Numbered from the stretch's first letter, positions 9,363-18,630 are shown. The stretch is DNA of 60,442 nucleotides from an uncultured Saprospiraceae bacterium (GCA_937967615.1 CALCMJ010000036.1:1-60442); one strand, 5' to 3'. Numbers and translations: made by a program. The notes: generated by a model not told the origin, from the sequence alone.

Positions 9363-12300
9363 ATGAAAAAAATCTTTAGAATTCTATTTTTGTTCGTTTT
9401 TGCTCTTGTCGTAGCATTACTCATTTTGCCATTTATTTACAAAGGCGAACTCGTAGGTGCCGTTAGGGATGCTATAAATAAAAATGTGAATGCACACGTG
9501 GATTTTGAAGATCTAGATGTATCCTTCATAAAGTCATTTCCAAATGTTTCTGTTAAGATGCACAAACTCAGTATTCACAATGATGATACATTTGATAAGA
9601 TGCAATTAATGAATGCAGAATCCCTAGATATGGATGTAGATTTTATGTCATTCGTTAAAGAAGATAAACCATATAAGATTAATTCAGTCAGCTTGACGAA
9701 TGGAAGTATTAATCTTGTCGTTGATGAAAACGGTAAGTTTAATTATGAAATATGGAAAACTTCTGATTCTGCTATAGAAACAACATATACACTTGAACTT
9801 TCTAAATACACTCTAAAAAATATTGACATAAATTATCTGGATCCACGAAGTGACACGCAAATAACTTCCCTTGGCACTGATCATTCAGGGACAGGAGACT
9901 TCACACAGGATGTATTTAATTTATCTACCAACTCAGATATCCGATCTTTAAGTGTATTAAAAGCTGACTTCCCTTACTTAAACAAACTTAGAACAAAAGG
10001 TAGTTTAGATCTGAAAGTGGATAACAATACAAGCACTTATACAATTTCAAATAATGACATCAGTTTAGAAGATCTTGGAATTAAAACCGAAGGATATTTA
10101 CAACTGGATGGAGACGATATAAACATGGACTTGAACATAAGTTCTGATAATGAGAATTTTGGTGACTTCCTATCAGTAATTCCTTTAGACATTAAAAAGG
10201 ATATTTCTGGATTGGATACAAAAGGTATTGCCACTGTAGAAGCTAAAGTCAAAGGAAAATATTCAACGAATCAGTATCCTGGATTGAATGCAAAAATTAA
10301 AGTTGAAGATGGATACATAAAAAACAGCGATTTCCCGGAGCCAATAAAAAATATCAATTGTAATCTTACTATTGTTGCAAATGACAAAGATTGGAATGAC
10401 ATGGAAATAAACCTTGAAGATCTTAAAATGAATATTGCTGGAGAAGATATCAAAGGGAGATTGAAATATACTAACTTACTTACAGATCCATATTATGACA
10501 TGGAATTAGTTGGCAATCTGGATTTGGAAAAAATACATCAAATATTGCCAATAGAAAATATTAAATCTATGCAGGGCTCTATTTTGTCTGATGTCGCGTT
10601 TAAAGGTTCTCAATCAAATATTGAAAATAAAAATTATGGAGAATTAGAATTTAAGATGGACATGAATTCGAATGGATTGAAGATTGATTACGAAGAAGGA
10701 AATGATCTTGTAGTTACGAATTTTGACATTAACTCAAATCCAAGATCTCTTCAAATTAATTCTTTAGACGGCAAACTAGGTGCCAGTGATTATTCAATAT
10801 CTGGAAATGTTGAAAATCCTCTAGCCATTTTAACTTCTGGCTCTGAAATATCAGGTGCAATAAAACATAAATCAAACCACATAGATTTAGACGAATTAAC
10901 AACCAGTGAAACTGAATCTACGGGTGGCGAAATAAACATAGATCAAAAAATCATAGACAATAGTCAGCTGAGCTTTACGAGTGAAGTAAATACGATAAAG
11001 TATCTAGGCTATCAAATTTCAGGATTTAAAGCGAATGGTAAAATAGCTCCAAACAATATTAAAATTCAAAATTCAGATGTTGTGATAGAAGGATCAAAAG
11101 TAAAAACAAGTGGGAATTTAAGAAATGCATATAATCACATAACAAAAAATGATTCTCTTTACGGAGATCTTAGCATTTCTTCTCCTTCATTTGATATGAA
11201 CAAGTTTGTTTCAGAAGGAGAATCTGAACAAGCTGAAGCCTTGCGTATTCCTCCATTGTACAACATAAATATTGATTTAAAAGCGGACAAAGTATTATAT
11301 AGTGATACTGAAGTAAAGGAGATGAATTCCCAACTTTCAATAAAAGATGGTATTGCGAATTTGAAGAATTGCAAATCAAAAGCTATGGGTGGTAATGTAA
11401 ATCTAGAAGGCTTTTACAATAGCCTTCCAGACCAACCAGAATTTAGTTTCAAATATCAAATCAATAAGTTTAATTTTCAAGAGACATTTAAAAAATTGGC
11501 TACGTTCAGACAATTAGCTCCTGCAGCAGAATTTATTGAAGGCTTTTTCAATTCTACACTCTTAATGTCTGGCAGTCTAAAGAATGGATTTGAATTAGAT
11601 TACAACTCACTTTCAGCTTCTGGTTTCCTTGAAACTCTGAATAGTAAATTTTCTGGTTATGCACCTATAATGGACTTAGCGGATAAATTAGGAGTTGATA
11701 AACTGAAGCAAATAGATTTAGAAAACACAAAAAATTGGTTTGAAATTGCAGATGGAGGCGTCATCCTTAAAGCACATGATTACAATATAGATGATGTTAA
11801 AATGCGTGTCGGTGGTAAGCAGAAGTTCGATATGGGCATTGATTATGTTGCTCAGCTTGAAATCCCTAGAGATAAAATTAAAAACTCAAGTGTTGGGAAA
11901 ATAGGAAACCAAGGCATTGACTTTCTAGAAGGAGAAGCTGCTAAATTAGGTGTCAATTTAGACGTGGGAGATTTCATCTACCTAGATGTGAATATAACAG
12001 GTACGATTAAAAATCCAAAATTCAAAATTGTACCTAAGGGAGCCGGCGGAAAAAGCCTAAAAGACTCTGCTAAGGACGTTGTCAGCAATGTTATTCAGGA
12101 TAAGAAAAATGAATACACGGAAAAAGCAAACAAAAAGATTGATAGGGTAAAAGACAGTGCATCTTCTGTAGTACTGAATACCCGAGACACTATAATTGCA
12201 AAGGCAGAACAAAGAGTTGACAAGGCAGTTCAAGTAGCAAAAGACACCTTAACATCCAAAGTAAAATCAGGGGTTGTAAGAGTAGTCAAAGACACTCTTG

Positions 12301-12416
12301 TAACAAAACTTGACGACAAAGTTAAAGATGTCTTAGGAGACCAATCAGGCGAATTAGATAAATTAAAAGATAAACTTAAAACCAAAATCCCAGGATTTCC
12401 AAAGAAGAAGAATTAA
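9363..12416 (+). CDS. AsmA-family inner-membrane/periplasmic protein
   Basis: A 1017-aa protein with one N-terminal membrane anchor (about residues 5-26) and a large periplasmic body of repeated beta-strand units, with the AsmA N-terminal domain (FEDLDVSFIKSFPNVSVKMHKLSI) and an AsmA-like C-terminal region ending near KNPKFKIVPKG. AsmA/TamB/YhdP-like proteins bridge the envelope and are linked to phospholipid transport to the outer membrane; this role is inferred by family. The last about 115 residues are a Lys/Asp/Val-rich, repetitive, amphipathic-helix region (KDSAKDVVSNVIQDKK and similar), not part of the usual core. It is monocistronic in appearance, followed by the trp control region. 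Confidence 0.8.
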   Translation: MKKIFRILFLFVFALVVALLILPFIYKGELVGAVRDAINKNVNAHVDFEDLDVSFIKSFPNVSVKMHKLSIHNDDTFDKMQLMNAESLDMDVDFMSFVKEDKPYKINSVSLTNGSINLVVDENGKFNYEIWKTSDSAIETTYTLELSKYTLKNIDINYLDPRSDTQITSLGTDHSGTGDFTQDVFNLSTNSDIRSLSVLKADFPYLNKLRTKGSLDLKVDNNTSTYTISNNDISLEDLGIKTEGYLQLDGDDINMDLNISSDNENFGDFLSVIPLDIKKDISGLDTKGIATVEAKVKGKYSTNQYPGLNAKIKVEDGYIKNSDFPEPIKNINCNLTIVANDKDWNDMEINLEDLKMNIAGEDIKGRLKYTNLLTDPYYDMELVGNLDLEKIHQILPIENIKSMQGSILSDVAFKGSQSNIENKNYGELEFKMDMNSNGLKIDYEEGNDLVVTNFDINSNPRSLQINSLDGKLGASDYSISGNVENPLAILTSGSEISGAIKHKSNHIDLDELTTSETESTGGEINIDQKIIDNSQLSFTSEVNTIKYLGYQISGFKANGKIAPNNIKIQNSDVVIEGSKVKTSGNLRNAYNHITKNDSLYGDLSISSPSFDMNKFVSEGESEQAEALRIPPLYNINIDLKADKVLYSDTEVKEMNSQLSIKDGIANLKNCKSKAMGGNVNLEGFYNSLPDQPEFSFKYQINKFNFQETFKKLATFRQLAPAAEFIEGFFNSTLLMSGSLKNGFELDYNSLSASGFLETLNSKFSGYAPIMDLADKLGVDKLKQIDLENTKNWFEIADGGVILKAHDYNIDDVKMRVGGKQKFDMGIDYVAQLEIPRDKIKNSSVGKIGNQGIDFLEGEAAKLGVNLDVGDFIYLDVNITGTIKNPKFKIVPKGAGGKSLKDSAKDVVSNVIQDKKNEYTEKANKKIDRVKDSASSVVLNTRDTIIAKAEQRVDKAVQVAKDTLTSKVKSGVVRVVKDTLVTKLDDKVKDVLGDQSGELDKLKDKLKTKIPGFPKKKN

Positions 12417-12476
12417 ATGACTCGGCAGAAATACTCTAATTTAGTATGATGATTACAATCTTTTAAAAAAAGCGTC

Positions 12477-12484
12477 TATATTTG
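12477..12484 (+). promoter_or_regulatory. trp operon promoter, -7 element
   Basis: TATATTTG is an exact match to the Bacteroidota TAnnTTTG -7 box. A poor TTTT stands where the -33 box would be. The expected transcription start falls at or within a few bases of the leader-peptide ATG at 12489. Confidence 0.6.
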
Positions 12485-12488
12485 CGTG

Positions 12489-12548
12489 ATGATATTAATT
12501 ACACAAAATACTTGGTGGTGGCATTCTAAAACTCAAATTGAAGTTTAG
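12489..12548 (+). CDS. trpL: trp operon leader peptide
   Basis: A 19-codon frame, MILITQNTWWWHSKTQIEV, ending in TAG. Three consecutive Trp codons (12513-12521) sit between an exact -7 promoter box and a strong terminator hairpin that precedes trpE. Tryptophan is normally rare, so three in a row directly before a trp operon is diagnostic of a ribosome-sensing attenuator. The ATG lies only about 5 bases after the promoter box, so the message may begin at or next to the start codon. The peptide has no function apart from stalling when charged tRNA-Trp is scarce. Confidence 0.85.
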   Translation: MILITQNTWWWHSKTQIEV

Positions 12549-12608
12549 AAGCTATTCCTGTATACAGATATAAATAAAGCGGCTTGTTGAACTTCAACAA
12601 GCCGCTTT
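12524..12608 (+). promoter_or_regulatory. trp attenuator RNA (mutually exclusive 1:2, 2:3 and 3:4 helices)
   Basis: Three competing pairings can be drawn by eye. 1:2: 12524-12532 with 12543-12550 (8 bp, one bulged A). 2:3 antiterminator: 12538-12548 (TTGAAGTTTAG) with 12587-12597 (TTGAACTTCAA), 11 pairs including two G-U. 3:4: the perfect 15-bp terminator stem 12576-12590 with 12594-12608. A ribosome stalled on the Trp codons covers arm 1 and frees arm 2; a ribosome that reaches the stop at 12546-12548 covers arm 2 and lets the terminator form. No folding energies were computed. Confidence 0.75.
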
Positions 12609-12617
12609 TCATTTTTA
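12576..12617 (+). terminator. trp attenuator terminator
   Basis: A perfect 15-bp stem (AAAGCGGCTTGTTGA / TCAACAAGCCGCTTT) with an ACT loop is followed by TCATTTTT. It ends about 10 bases before the trpE start. Confidence 0.85.
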
Positions 12618-12627
12618 GATAATACTT

Positions 12628-14013
12628 ATGAAAATACGCACTGTCACAAAAGATACTCTATCAGACTTACATACACCAGTAGGCTTGTTCATGAAGATCA
12701 GAGAGCATTATAGTCAGGTCCTACTTCTTGAAAGTTCTGATTATGCGAGTAGAGAAAATTGCAATTCCTTTATATGCTTTGAGCCCATTGCTGGATTTTC
12801 TGCAAATGGTCTAGAATTTTCTAGCTATCATGGTAAAAACAAGGAAACAAGAACCTTAGATTCCAATATAAACAAGTATGTACAAGAATTTCAATCTTCA
12901 CTTGAGCTATCTAAAGATGATGTACCCGTTAATTTCAATGGCTTTTTTGGTTACAGTAATTACGATTCTATTCAATATTTTGATACCATAAAACTTAGTG
13001 CAACTGAACATTCAAAAACTCCTTCATTACGCTACGATCTATATAGATATATAATTGCATTTGATCACTTTTATGAAACTCTGACCATTTTAGAAAATAT
13101 TCCAAATGGGGATACAAATACTATAAAAGACATTGAACAATTATTATACAGACAGGATTACAGTAAGTTCTCTTTTAGTTTAAAAGGTGATATAGAATCT
13201 ACTCTTACAGACCAAGAGTACATGTCTAATGTCACAAAAGCAAAAGAACATTGCCAAAGAGGAGATGTATTTCAAGTTGTGCTTTCTCGACGTTATGTAC
13301 AAAATTTTGCTGGAGATGAATTCAATGTATATCGCGCACTCAGATCAATAAACCCAAGTCCATATCTCTTCTATTTTGATTATTCTTCTTACAGAATATT
13401 TGGGTCATCTCCTGAGGCCCAGCTTTTAGTGAGAAATGGGAAAGCCGAGATCCACCCTATTGCTGGGACAGTACCAAAAACCGGCAATGAAAAAGAAGAT
13501 TTAGCGTATGCAAAACAACTTCTGGCAGACCCTAAAGAAAATGCTGAGCATGTTATGCTAGTGGACTTAGCTAGAAATGATTTAAGTATAAATTGCACAA
13601 ATGTAAAAGTGGAAAGCTATAAAGAGATACAGAAGTTTAGTCATGTCATGCACTTAACATCAAGAGTAGAAGGCGATGTAAATCCAAATACAAACAGTTT
13701 TGAGGTATTTACAAAAACCTTTCCCGCTGGTACCTTAAGCGGAGCTCCTAAATATCGCGCAATGCAAATTATTGACAAACTTGAACCGCACAAGAGAGGC
13801 TTTTATGGCGGTGCGATTGGTTTGCTATCCTTCTCTGGAGATATTAATCATGCTATAATCATTCGTTCTTTTCTGAGCATGAATAATTCCTTACAATGGC
13901 AAGCCGGTGCTGGCATCGTTATAGATTCAAAAGAAGAAAGTGAACTTCAAGAAGTTAAGAACAAATTAGGTGCATTAATTAAGGCGCTTAACAAAGCAGA
14001 AACCGAATTATGA
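12628..14013 (+). CDS. trpE: Anthranilate synthase component I
   Basis: A 461-aa chorismate-binding enzyme that makes anthranilate from chorismate with ammonia supplied by TrpG. The feedback-site motif LLES (33-36) is present, suggesting inhibition by tryptophan. The catalytic domain shows FQVVLSRRY, SPSPEAQL-like GSSPEAQLLVR, PIAGTVPKTG, DLARNDLS and the GTLSGAPKYRAMQII block. First structural gene of the operon, just after the attenuator; its 3' end overlaps trpG by 4 bases (ATGA), typical of translational coupling. Length is slightly shorter than the enteric enzyme but normal for Bacteroidota. Confidence 0.95.
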   Translation: MKIRTVTKDTLSDLHTPVGLFMKIREHYSQVLLLESSDYASRENCNSFICFEPIAGFSANGLEFSSYHGKNKETRTLDSNINKYVQEFQSSLELSKDDVPVNFNGFFGYSNYDSIQYFDTIKLSATEHSKTPSLRYDLYRYIIAFDHFYETLTILENIPNGDTNTIKDIEQLLYRQDYSKFSFSLKGDIESTLTDQEYMSNVTKAKEHCQRGDVFQVVLSRRYVQNFAGDEFNVYRALRSINPSPYLFYFDYSSYRIFGSSPEAQLLVRNGKAEIHPIAGTVPKTGNEKEDLAYAKQLLADPKENAEHVMLVDLARNDLSINCTNVKVESYKEIQKFSHVMHLTSRVEGDVNPNTNSFEVFTKTFPAGTLSGAPKYRAMQIIDKLEPHKRGFYGGAIGLLSFSGDINHAIIIRSFLSMNNSLQWQAGAGIVIDSKEESELQEVKNKLGALIKALNKAETEL

Positions 14014-14582
14014 AGAAAATATTGATATTAGATAATTACGATTCTTTTACTTACAATTTGGTTCAGATTGTTGAACAAGTTCTGGATCAAAAAATTGACA
14101 TTTTTAGGAATGATGAGATTGAATTATCAGAAGTTGAAAATTACAATTCAATCATCCTCTCTCCTGGCCCGGGACTTCCGGAAGAAGCCGGAATATTAAA
14201 AGAACTCATAAGAACATATGGTCCGTCCAAAAAGATATTTGGCGTGTGTTTAGGTTTGCAGGCCATTGGTGAAGTCTATAATTGTAAGCTAAAAAATTTG
14301 GATCAGGTCTTTCATGGCATGGCTAGTACAATTGTCCAAACAGAAAACTCATCTAGTATTTACAAAGACATTCCAAATGAATTTGAAGCGGGCAGATATC
14401 ATTCCTGGGTGATTGATAAAACTTCAATGACTGACCAACTCCAAATTACGAGTTATGATGCAAATGGAGAAATCATGTCAGCAGATCATAATACGTATAA
14501 AGTCTACGGTGTTCAATATCATCCTGAATCTATTCTGACACCCCATGGAAGAACTATTATTTCAAATTTTCTTAGTATATAA
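14010..14582 (+). CDS. trpG: Anthranilate synthase component II (glutamine amidotransferase)
   Basis: A 190-aa class I glutamine amidotransferase that feeds ammonia to TrpE. The triad is visible: Cys80 in FGVCLGLQ, His171 and Glu173 in YHPES. The start DNYDSFTYNLVQ is classic for TrpG/PabA. It overlaps trpE by 4 bases and lies 2 bases before trpD. The same subunit could also serve a PabB partner elsewhere; context makes TrpG the best name. Confidence 0.95.
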   Translation: MKKILILDNYDSFTYNLVQIVEQVLDQKIDIFRNDEIELSEVENYNSIILSPGPGLPEEAGILKELIRTYGPSKKIFGVCLGLQAIGEVYNCKLKNLDQVFHGMASTIVQTENSSSIYKDIPNEFEAGRYHSWVIDKTSMTDQLQITSYDANGEIMSADHNTYKVYGVQYHPESILTPHGRTIISNFLSI

Positions 14583-14584
14583 TC

Positions 14585-15583
14585 ATGAAGGAAATACTCA
14601 ATCACCTCTTTCAGCACAATACCCTCAGTAAATCTGAAGCAACGGAAGTACTGAAAGATATTTCTAAGGAAAAATATAACGAGCATCAAGTAGCTGCTTT
14701 TATTAGCATCTTTCAGATGCGGAGCATTTCTGTAGACGAACTCGCAGGCTTTAGAGATGCTATGCTTGAATTATCGACCAAACCATCTATAGACTTTGAA
14801 GATGCCATTGATCTATGTGGAACAGGAGGCGACGGAAAAAACACCTTCAACATTTCTACACTTACTGCCTTTGTTCTTGCTGCTATGAATAAAAAAGTAA
14901 TCAAACACGGTAACTATGGCGTTTCGTCCGTTTGTGGCTCATCAAACGTTTTAGAACAGCTTGGATATAAGTTCACTAACGATGGATCCAAACTCCAAAG
15001 ACAACTTGATACATCTAATCTTTGTTTCCTCCACGCCCCTTTATTTCATCCTGCTATGAAATTTGTAGCTCCAATCAGGAAACAAATGGGAGTAAAAACC
15101 TTTTTTAATATGTTAGGACCATTAGTGAATCCATTACAACCGAATATGCAATCTGTAGGGGTTTTTAGTCTTAAACTACAAAGGATATACAATCATCTAT
15201 TTCAGGGTTCAAACAAAGCATATAGTATTGTGTTTGATTTAGAAGGTTATGATGAAGTGTCTTTGACAGGGACTAGTAAGGTCATAACAAAAAATGGAGA
15301 AAGCCTTGTCAAACCTGAATCATTTGGAACTATCCCCATTATGCAAGAATCTATTTTTGGTGGAAATACTGTTCAAGAAGCGGCAAATATATTCTTAAAC
15401 GTCTTGGATAATAGATGTCCAAAAGAACATCTTGAAGTTGTTGCTGCAAATTCAGCAATAGCTCTATCTTTGTATTCACCCAATATTGAATTAAAACAAC
15501 TTTACCATCAATCCAAAGAAACCATTGAGTCTGGCTTAGTTAGAAGAACATTTGACAAGCTTCTAGCTGCTTCCAGCTCTTGA
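14585..15583 (+). CDS. trpD: Anthranilate phosphoribosyltransferase
   Basis: A 332-aa enzyme that transfers phosphoribose from PRPP to anthranilate. PRPP-binding GTGGD (79-83) and the anthranilate-site HGNYGVSSVCGSSNVLEQLG block are intact. N-terminal alpha domain and C-terminal alpha/beta domain are of normal length. Not fused to trpG, unlike in E. coli. It ends a few bases before trpC. Confidence 0.95.
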   Translation: MKEILNHLFQHNTLSKSEATEVLKDISKEKYNEHQVAAFISIFQMRSISVDELAGFRDAMLELSTKPSIDFEDAIDLCGTGGDGKNTFNISTLTAFVLAAMNKKVIKHGNYGVSSVCGSSNVLEQLGYKFTNDGSKLQRQLDTSNLCFLHAPLFHPAMKFVAPIRKQMGVKTFFNMLGPLVNPLQPNMQSVGVFSLKLQRIYNHLFQGSNKAYSIVFDLEGYDEVSLTGTSKVITKNGESLVKPESFGTIPIMQESIFGGNTVQEAANIFLNVLDNRCPKEHLEVVAANSAIALSLYSPNIELKQLYHQSKETIESGLVRRTFDKLLAASSS

Positions 15584-15597
15584 AAACAATCAAATTA

Positions 15598-16377
15598 ATG
15601 AACATTTTAGACAAGATCGTCCGTCATAAGATCAATGAGGTTGAATACAGAAAAAATTTCATAAAAGAATCAGAACTCGTAACGCGTTTATTTTATGAAA
15701 GAGATATCGTCTCTTTATCAGAAAGCTTAACTGAGAATGCCCCTGGTATAATTGCCGAATTTAAGCGAAAGTCTCCTTCGAAAGAGAATATAAATTTAAA
15801 GGCCAATCCTGTTAAGATCACAAATATGTATCAAGAAAATGGAGCAGCTGGAGTTTCCATCCTTACAGACCATAGCTTTTTTGAAGGGCATGAAAAGGAT
15901 ATTCTAGAAGCACGAAACAACTTAAAGCTACCCATATTGCGGAAAGAATTTATAGTAGACACTTATCAAATACTTGAAGCAAAATCCATAGGTGCGGATG
16001 CTATCCTTCTAATTGCACAAATCCTAAGTAAAAGTGAATTGAAAGACTTGGCTAAATTTGCAAAAGAATTAAAGCTTGAAGTACTTATGGAAATTCACTC
16101 AAGTTCGCAATTAGAAAAACTCACAGACGATGTGGACATAATAGGTGTAAATAACAGAGATCTAGAAAAATTCACTGCTGACCCAATGCATTCCTTCAAT
16201 ATATACCCTGAGCTTCCTACTGACAGAAAACTGATTAGCGAAAGTGGTATAAGTAGTGCTGAAGAGATAATTAAATTAAGAGAGAGAGGCTTTGACGGTT
16301 TTCTAATAGGTGAATATTTTATGAATTCCGATGATCCTGGCAAAACATTAAAAGAGCTTTTAGAGAAAGTAGGCTAA
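15598..16377 (+). CDS. trpC: Indole-3-glycerol phosphate synthase
   Basis: I choose the ATG at 15598 (259 aa), since MNILDKIVRHK is the usual start and the upstream in-frame TTG at 15580 would overlap trpD. The TIM-barrel motifs IIAEFKRKSPSK, LRKEFIVDTYQ, IGVNNRDLEKF and LISESGIS are present, covering the catalytic Lys and Glu positions. It closes the pyrrole ring of indole-glycerol phosphate. Unfused to trpF; the trpC stop and trpF ATG share one base. Confidence 0.95.
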   Translation: MNILDKIVRHKINEVEYRKNFIKESELVTRLFYERDIVSLSESLTENAPGIIAEFKRKSPSKENINLKANPVKITNMYQENGAAGVSILTDHSFFEGHEKDILEARNNLKLPILRKEFIVDTYQILEAKSIGADAILLIAQILSKSELKDLAKFAKELKLEVLMEIHSSSQLEKLTDDVDIIGVNNRDLEKFTADPMHSFNIYPELPTDRKLISESGISSAEEIIKLRERGFDGFLIGEYFMNSDDPGKTLKELLEKVG

Positions 16378-16988
16378 TGGTAATAAAAGTGTGCGGAATA
16401 ACATCTCAAGAAAATCTATTAGAAGTTTCAGAACTTGAATTTAATATGATAGGCTTAAACTTCTACCCACATTCAAAAAGATATTTAGAAAAATATATTT
16501 ATCTAGAAAGCGAAAACTTCAAACGTGTTGGTGTATTCGTCAATGAAAACCTAGACAGCATAATTAAAACAAAAGGATTGCATAATTTAGATTTCATTCA
16601 ATTACATGGAGATGAAGACTTGCCCTTTTGTGAACAAGCAAGTAAAATTGCTCCTATCATAAAAGTCTTTAGAATTGATAAATATTTTGATTTTGAAATT
16701 TGCAATGAATTCGACTCTTGCAGTAAATACTTTTTATTCGATACATTTACCAGCAATTACGGAGGAAGTGGCGAAAAATTTGATTGGACAATACTCAGTG
16801 CTTACACACTAAGTACCCCCTTCATACTAAGTGGTGGTATTTCTCTTGAAGATGTTGAGGACATTAAAACAATATCGCATCCACAGTTTGCAGGAGTAGA
16901 TCTTAATAGTAAATTTGAAATTTCACCAGGAATAAAAGATTATCAAAAATTAAAGCAATTTAAAAATGGCATCACTAAGGACAGTTAA
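16377..16988 (+). CDS. trpF: Phosphoribosylanthranilate isomerase
   Basis: A 203-aa TIM-barrel enzyme that isomerises phosphoribosyl-anthranilate. The start VIKVCGITSQEN carries the catalytic Cys, FIQLHGDED the mid motif, and LFDTFTSNYGGSGEKFDW the catalytic Asp; the phosphate site GVDLNSKFE-SPGIKD closes the chain. Its 3' end overlaps the next gene (DinB family) by 23 bases in another frame. Confidence 0.93.
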   Translation: MVIKVCGITSQENLLEVSELEFNMIGLNFYPHSKRYLEKYIYLESENFKRVGVFVNENLDSIIKTKGLHNLDFIQLHGDEDLPFCEQASKIAPIIKVFRIDKYFDFEICNEFDSCSKYFLFDTFTSNYGGSGEKFDWTILSAYTLSTPFILSGGISLEDVEDIKTISHPQFAGVDLNSKFEISPGIKDYQKLKQFKNGITKDS

Positions 16989-17427
16989 TTACTTAAGACA
17001 GACCAGGCAAAATATCCTGAAGACTATAAAAGATCTAAGTGCAGATCAATTAAATAAGATTCCAGACGGATTCAACAATAATATTATTTGGAATGTCGCC
17101 CATGTGATGGTAACGCAACAACTACTCGTATATAAATTGTCAGGACAAGCGCTATATATATCTGAAGATGAGGTAAATGCCTACAAAAAAGGAACAAAAC
17201 CAGAAAAGACAGTATCATCTCAAGAGATTGAAAATATAAAAGTACGTTTACTTTCGCTCGTTGATAAATTCAAAGAAGATTTAGAAAATGATAAGTTTAA
17301 GAACTACAATGAATACACTACTAGCTTTGGAGTTACTTTGTCTAGTTCAGAGGATGCTGTAGAATTTAACAATGTCCATGAGGGGCTTCACCTTGGCAGT
17401 ATAATGGCTTTGAAAAAACTCGTTTAA
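16966..17427 (+). CDS. DinB-family protein embedded in the trp operon
   Basis: A 153-aa four-helix-bundle protein of the DinB/DUF664 superfamily. The three metal-ligand His residues fit the family spacing: His46 in WNVAHVM, and His138 and His142 in NVHEGLHLGS. DinB-like proteins include metal-dependent thiol transferases and many of unknown role. It starts inside trpF (23-bp overlap) and its stop is immediately followed by the trpB ATG, so it is translated as part of the operon. Nothing in it points to a known step of tryptophan synthesis; a role in handling an intermediate or a thiol cofactor is only a guess. Confidence 0.8.
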   Translation: MASLRTVNYLRQTRQNILKTIKDLSADQLNKIPDGFNNNIIWNVAHVMVTQQLLVYKLSGQALYISEDEVNAYKKGTKPEKTVSSQEIENIKVRLLSLVDKFKEDLENDKFKNYNEYTTSFGVTLSSSEDAVEFNNVHEGLHLGSIMALKKLV

Positions 17428-18615
17428 ATGCGTGATAAGTATTCAGTCGACGATAATGGTTATTATGGTAAGTTTGGAGGAGCTTACGTTCCAGAGATGT
17501 TGCATCACAATATTTCTGAATTACAAGAAAAGTATTTAAGTATAACGCATTCAAATAAATTCAAAAAAGACTTTTCTCAATTATTAAAGGACTATGTAGG
17601 AAGACCTTCTCCACTTTTCTTTGCTAATAATTTATCGCAAAAATACAATGCTAAGATCTACCTCAAAAGAGAAGATTTAAACCATACTGGCTCCCATAAA
17701 ATTAATAACACCATTGGTCAAATACTACTTGCAAAGGAATTAAATAAGAAGAGAATTATCGCTGAAACCGGAGCAGGTCAGCATGGTGTAGCAACAGCTA
17801 CGGTGTGTGCACTTATGGATTTAGAATGCATTGTGTATATGGGAGCCATTGATATTGAACGGCAAGCTGCAAATGTTTCTAGAATGAAAATGCTTGGAGC
17901 AGAAGTCAGACCAGCCTTAAGCGGAAGTAAGACCCTAAAAGATGCTACAAATGAGGCTATCAGAGATTGGATTAATCACCCTAAGGATACACACTATATT
18001 ATTGGTTCGGTAGTAGGTCCTCATCCTTATCCTGACATGGTCGCCAGATTCCAATCTGTAATAAGTGAAGAAATGCAGTACCAGTTGGAAGAGCAAACAG
18101 GAAGAAATTTCCCAGATTTTATATTAGCGTGCGTGGGTGGTGGGAGCAATGCAGCAGGAGCGTTCTTTCATTTTCTTGAAAACGAAAGTGTGCAATTCTA
18201 TCTAGCTGAGGCAGCAGGTAAAGGAATAGACTCTGGTCATTCCGCAGCGACAAGTATATTAGGCAGTGAAGGTATAATACACGGAGCTAAGACATTACTC
18301 ATGCAAACAGATGATGGTCAAATCATAGAGCCGTATTCTATTTCTGCTGGCTTGGACTATCCAGGGATTGGTCCTTTGCACGCACACTTGATAGACCAAA
18401 AACGTGCAACAGTTTTTCCAGTTACTGACACACAAGCCCTCAATTCTGCTCTAATGCTCACGCGCACTGAGGGAATAATTCCAGCACTAGAAACGGCCCA
18501 TGCATTTTCTATTTTGGATGTAATGGACGTAGAACCTGACAGTGTAGTCGTTGTCAATGTGTCTGGACGAGGTGATAAAGATCTTCCGACTTACAAAAAT
18601 CATTTTAATTTTTAA
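17428..18615 (+). CDS. trpB: Tryptophan synthase beta chain
   Basis: A 395-aa PLP enzyme that condenses indole with serine. PLP Lys91 is in HTGSHKINN; the phosphate cup GGGSNAAG, the AETGAGQHGVA substrate loop and the FGGAYVPEML N-terminus are all present. This is TrpB1-type, which pairs with TrpA. It begins right at the end of the DinB-family gene and ends 15 bases before trpA. Confidence 0.96.
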   Translation: MRDKYSVDDNGYYGKFGGAYVPEMLHHNISELQEKYLSITHSNKFKKDFSQLLKDYVGRPSPLFFANNLSQKYNAKIYLKREDLNHTGSHKINNTIGQILLAKELNKKRIIAETGAGQHGVATATVCALMDLECIVYMGAIDIERQAANVSRMKMLGAEVRPALSGSKTLKDATNEAIRDWINHPKDTHYIIGSVVGPHPYPDMVARFQSVISEEMQYQLEEQTGRNFPDFILACVGGGSNAAGAFFHFLENESVQFYLAEAAGKGIDSGHSAATSILGSEGIIHGAKTLLMQTDDGQIIEPYSISAGLDYPGIGPLHAHLIDQKRATVFPVTDTQALNSALMLTRTEGIIPALETAHAFSILDVMDVEPDSVVVVNVSGRGDKDLPTYKNHFNF

Positions 18616-18630
18616 TCTGGATCCGCAAGA

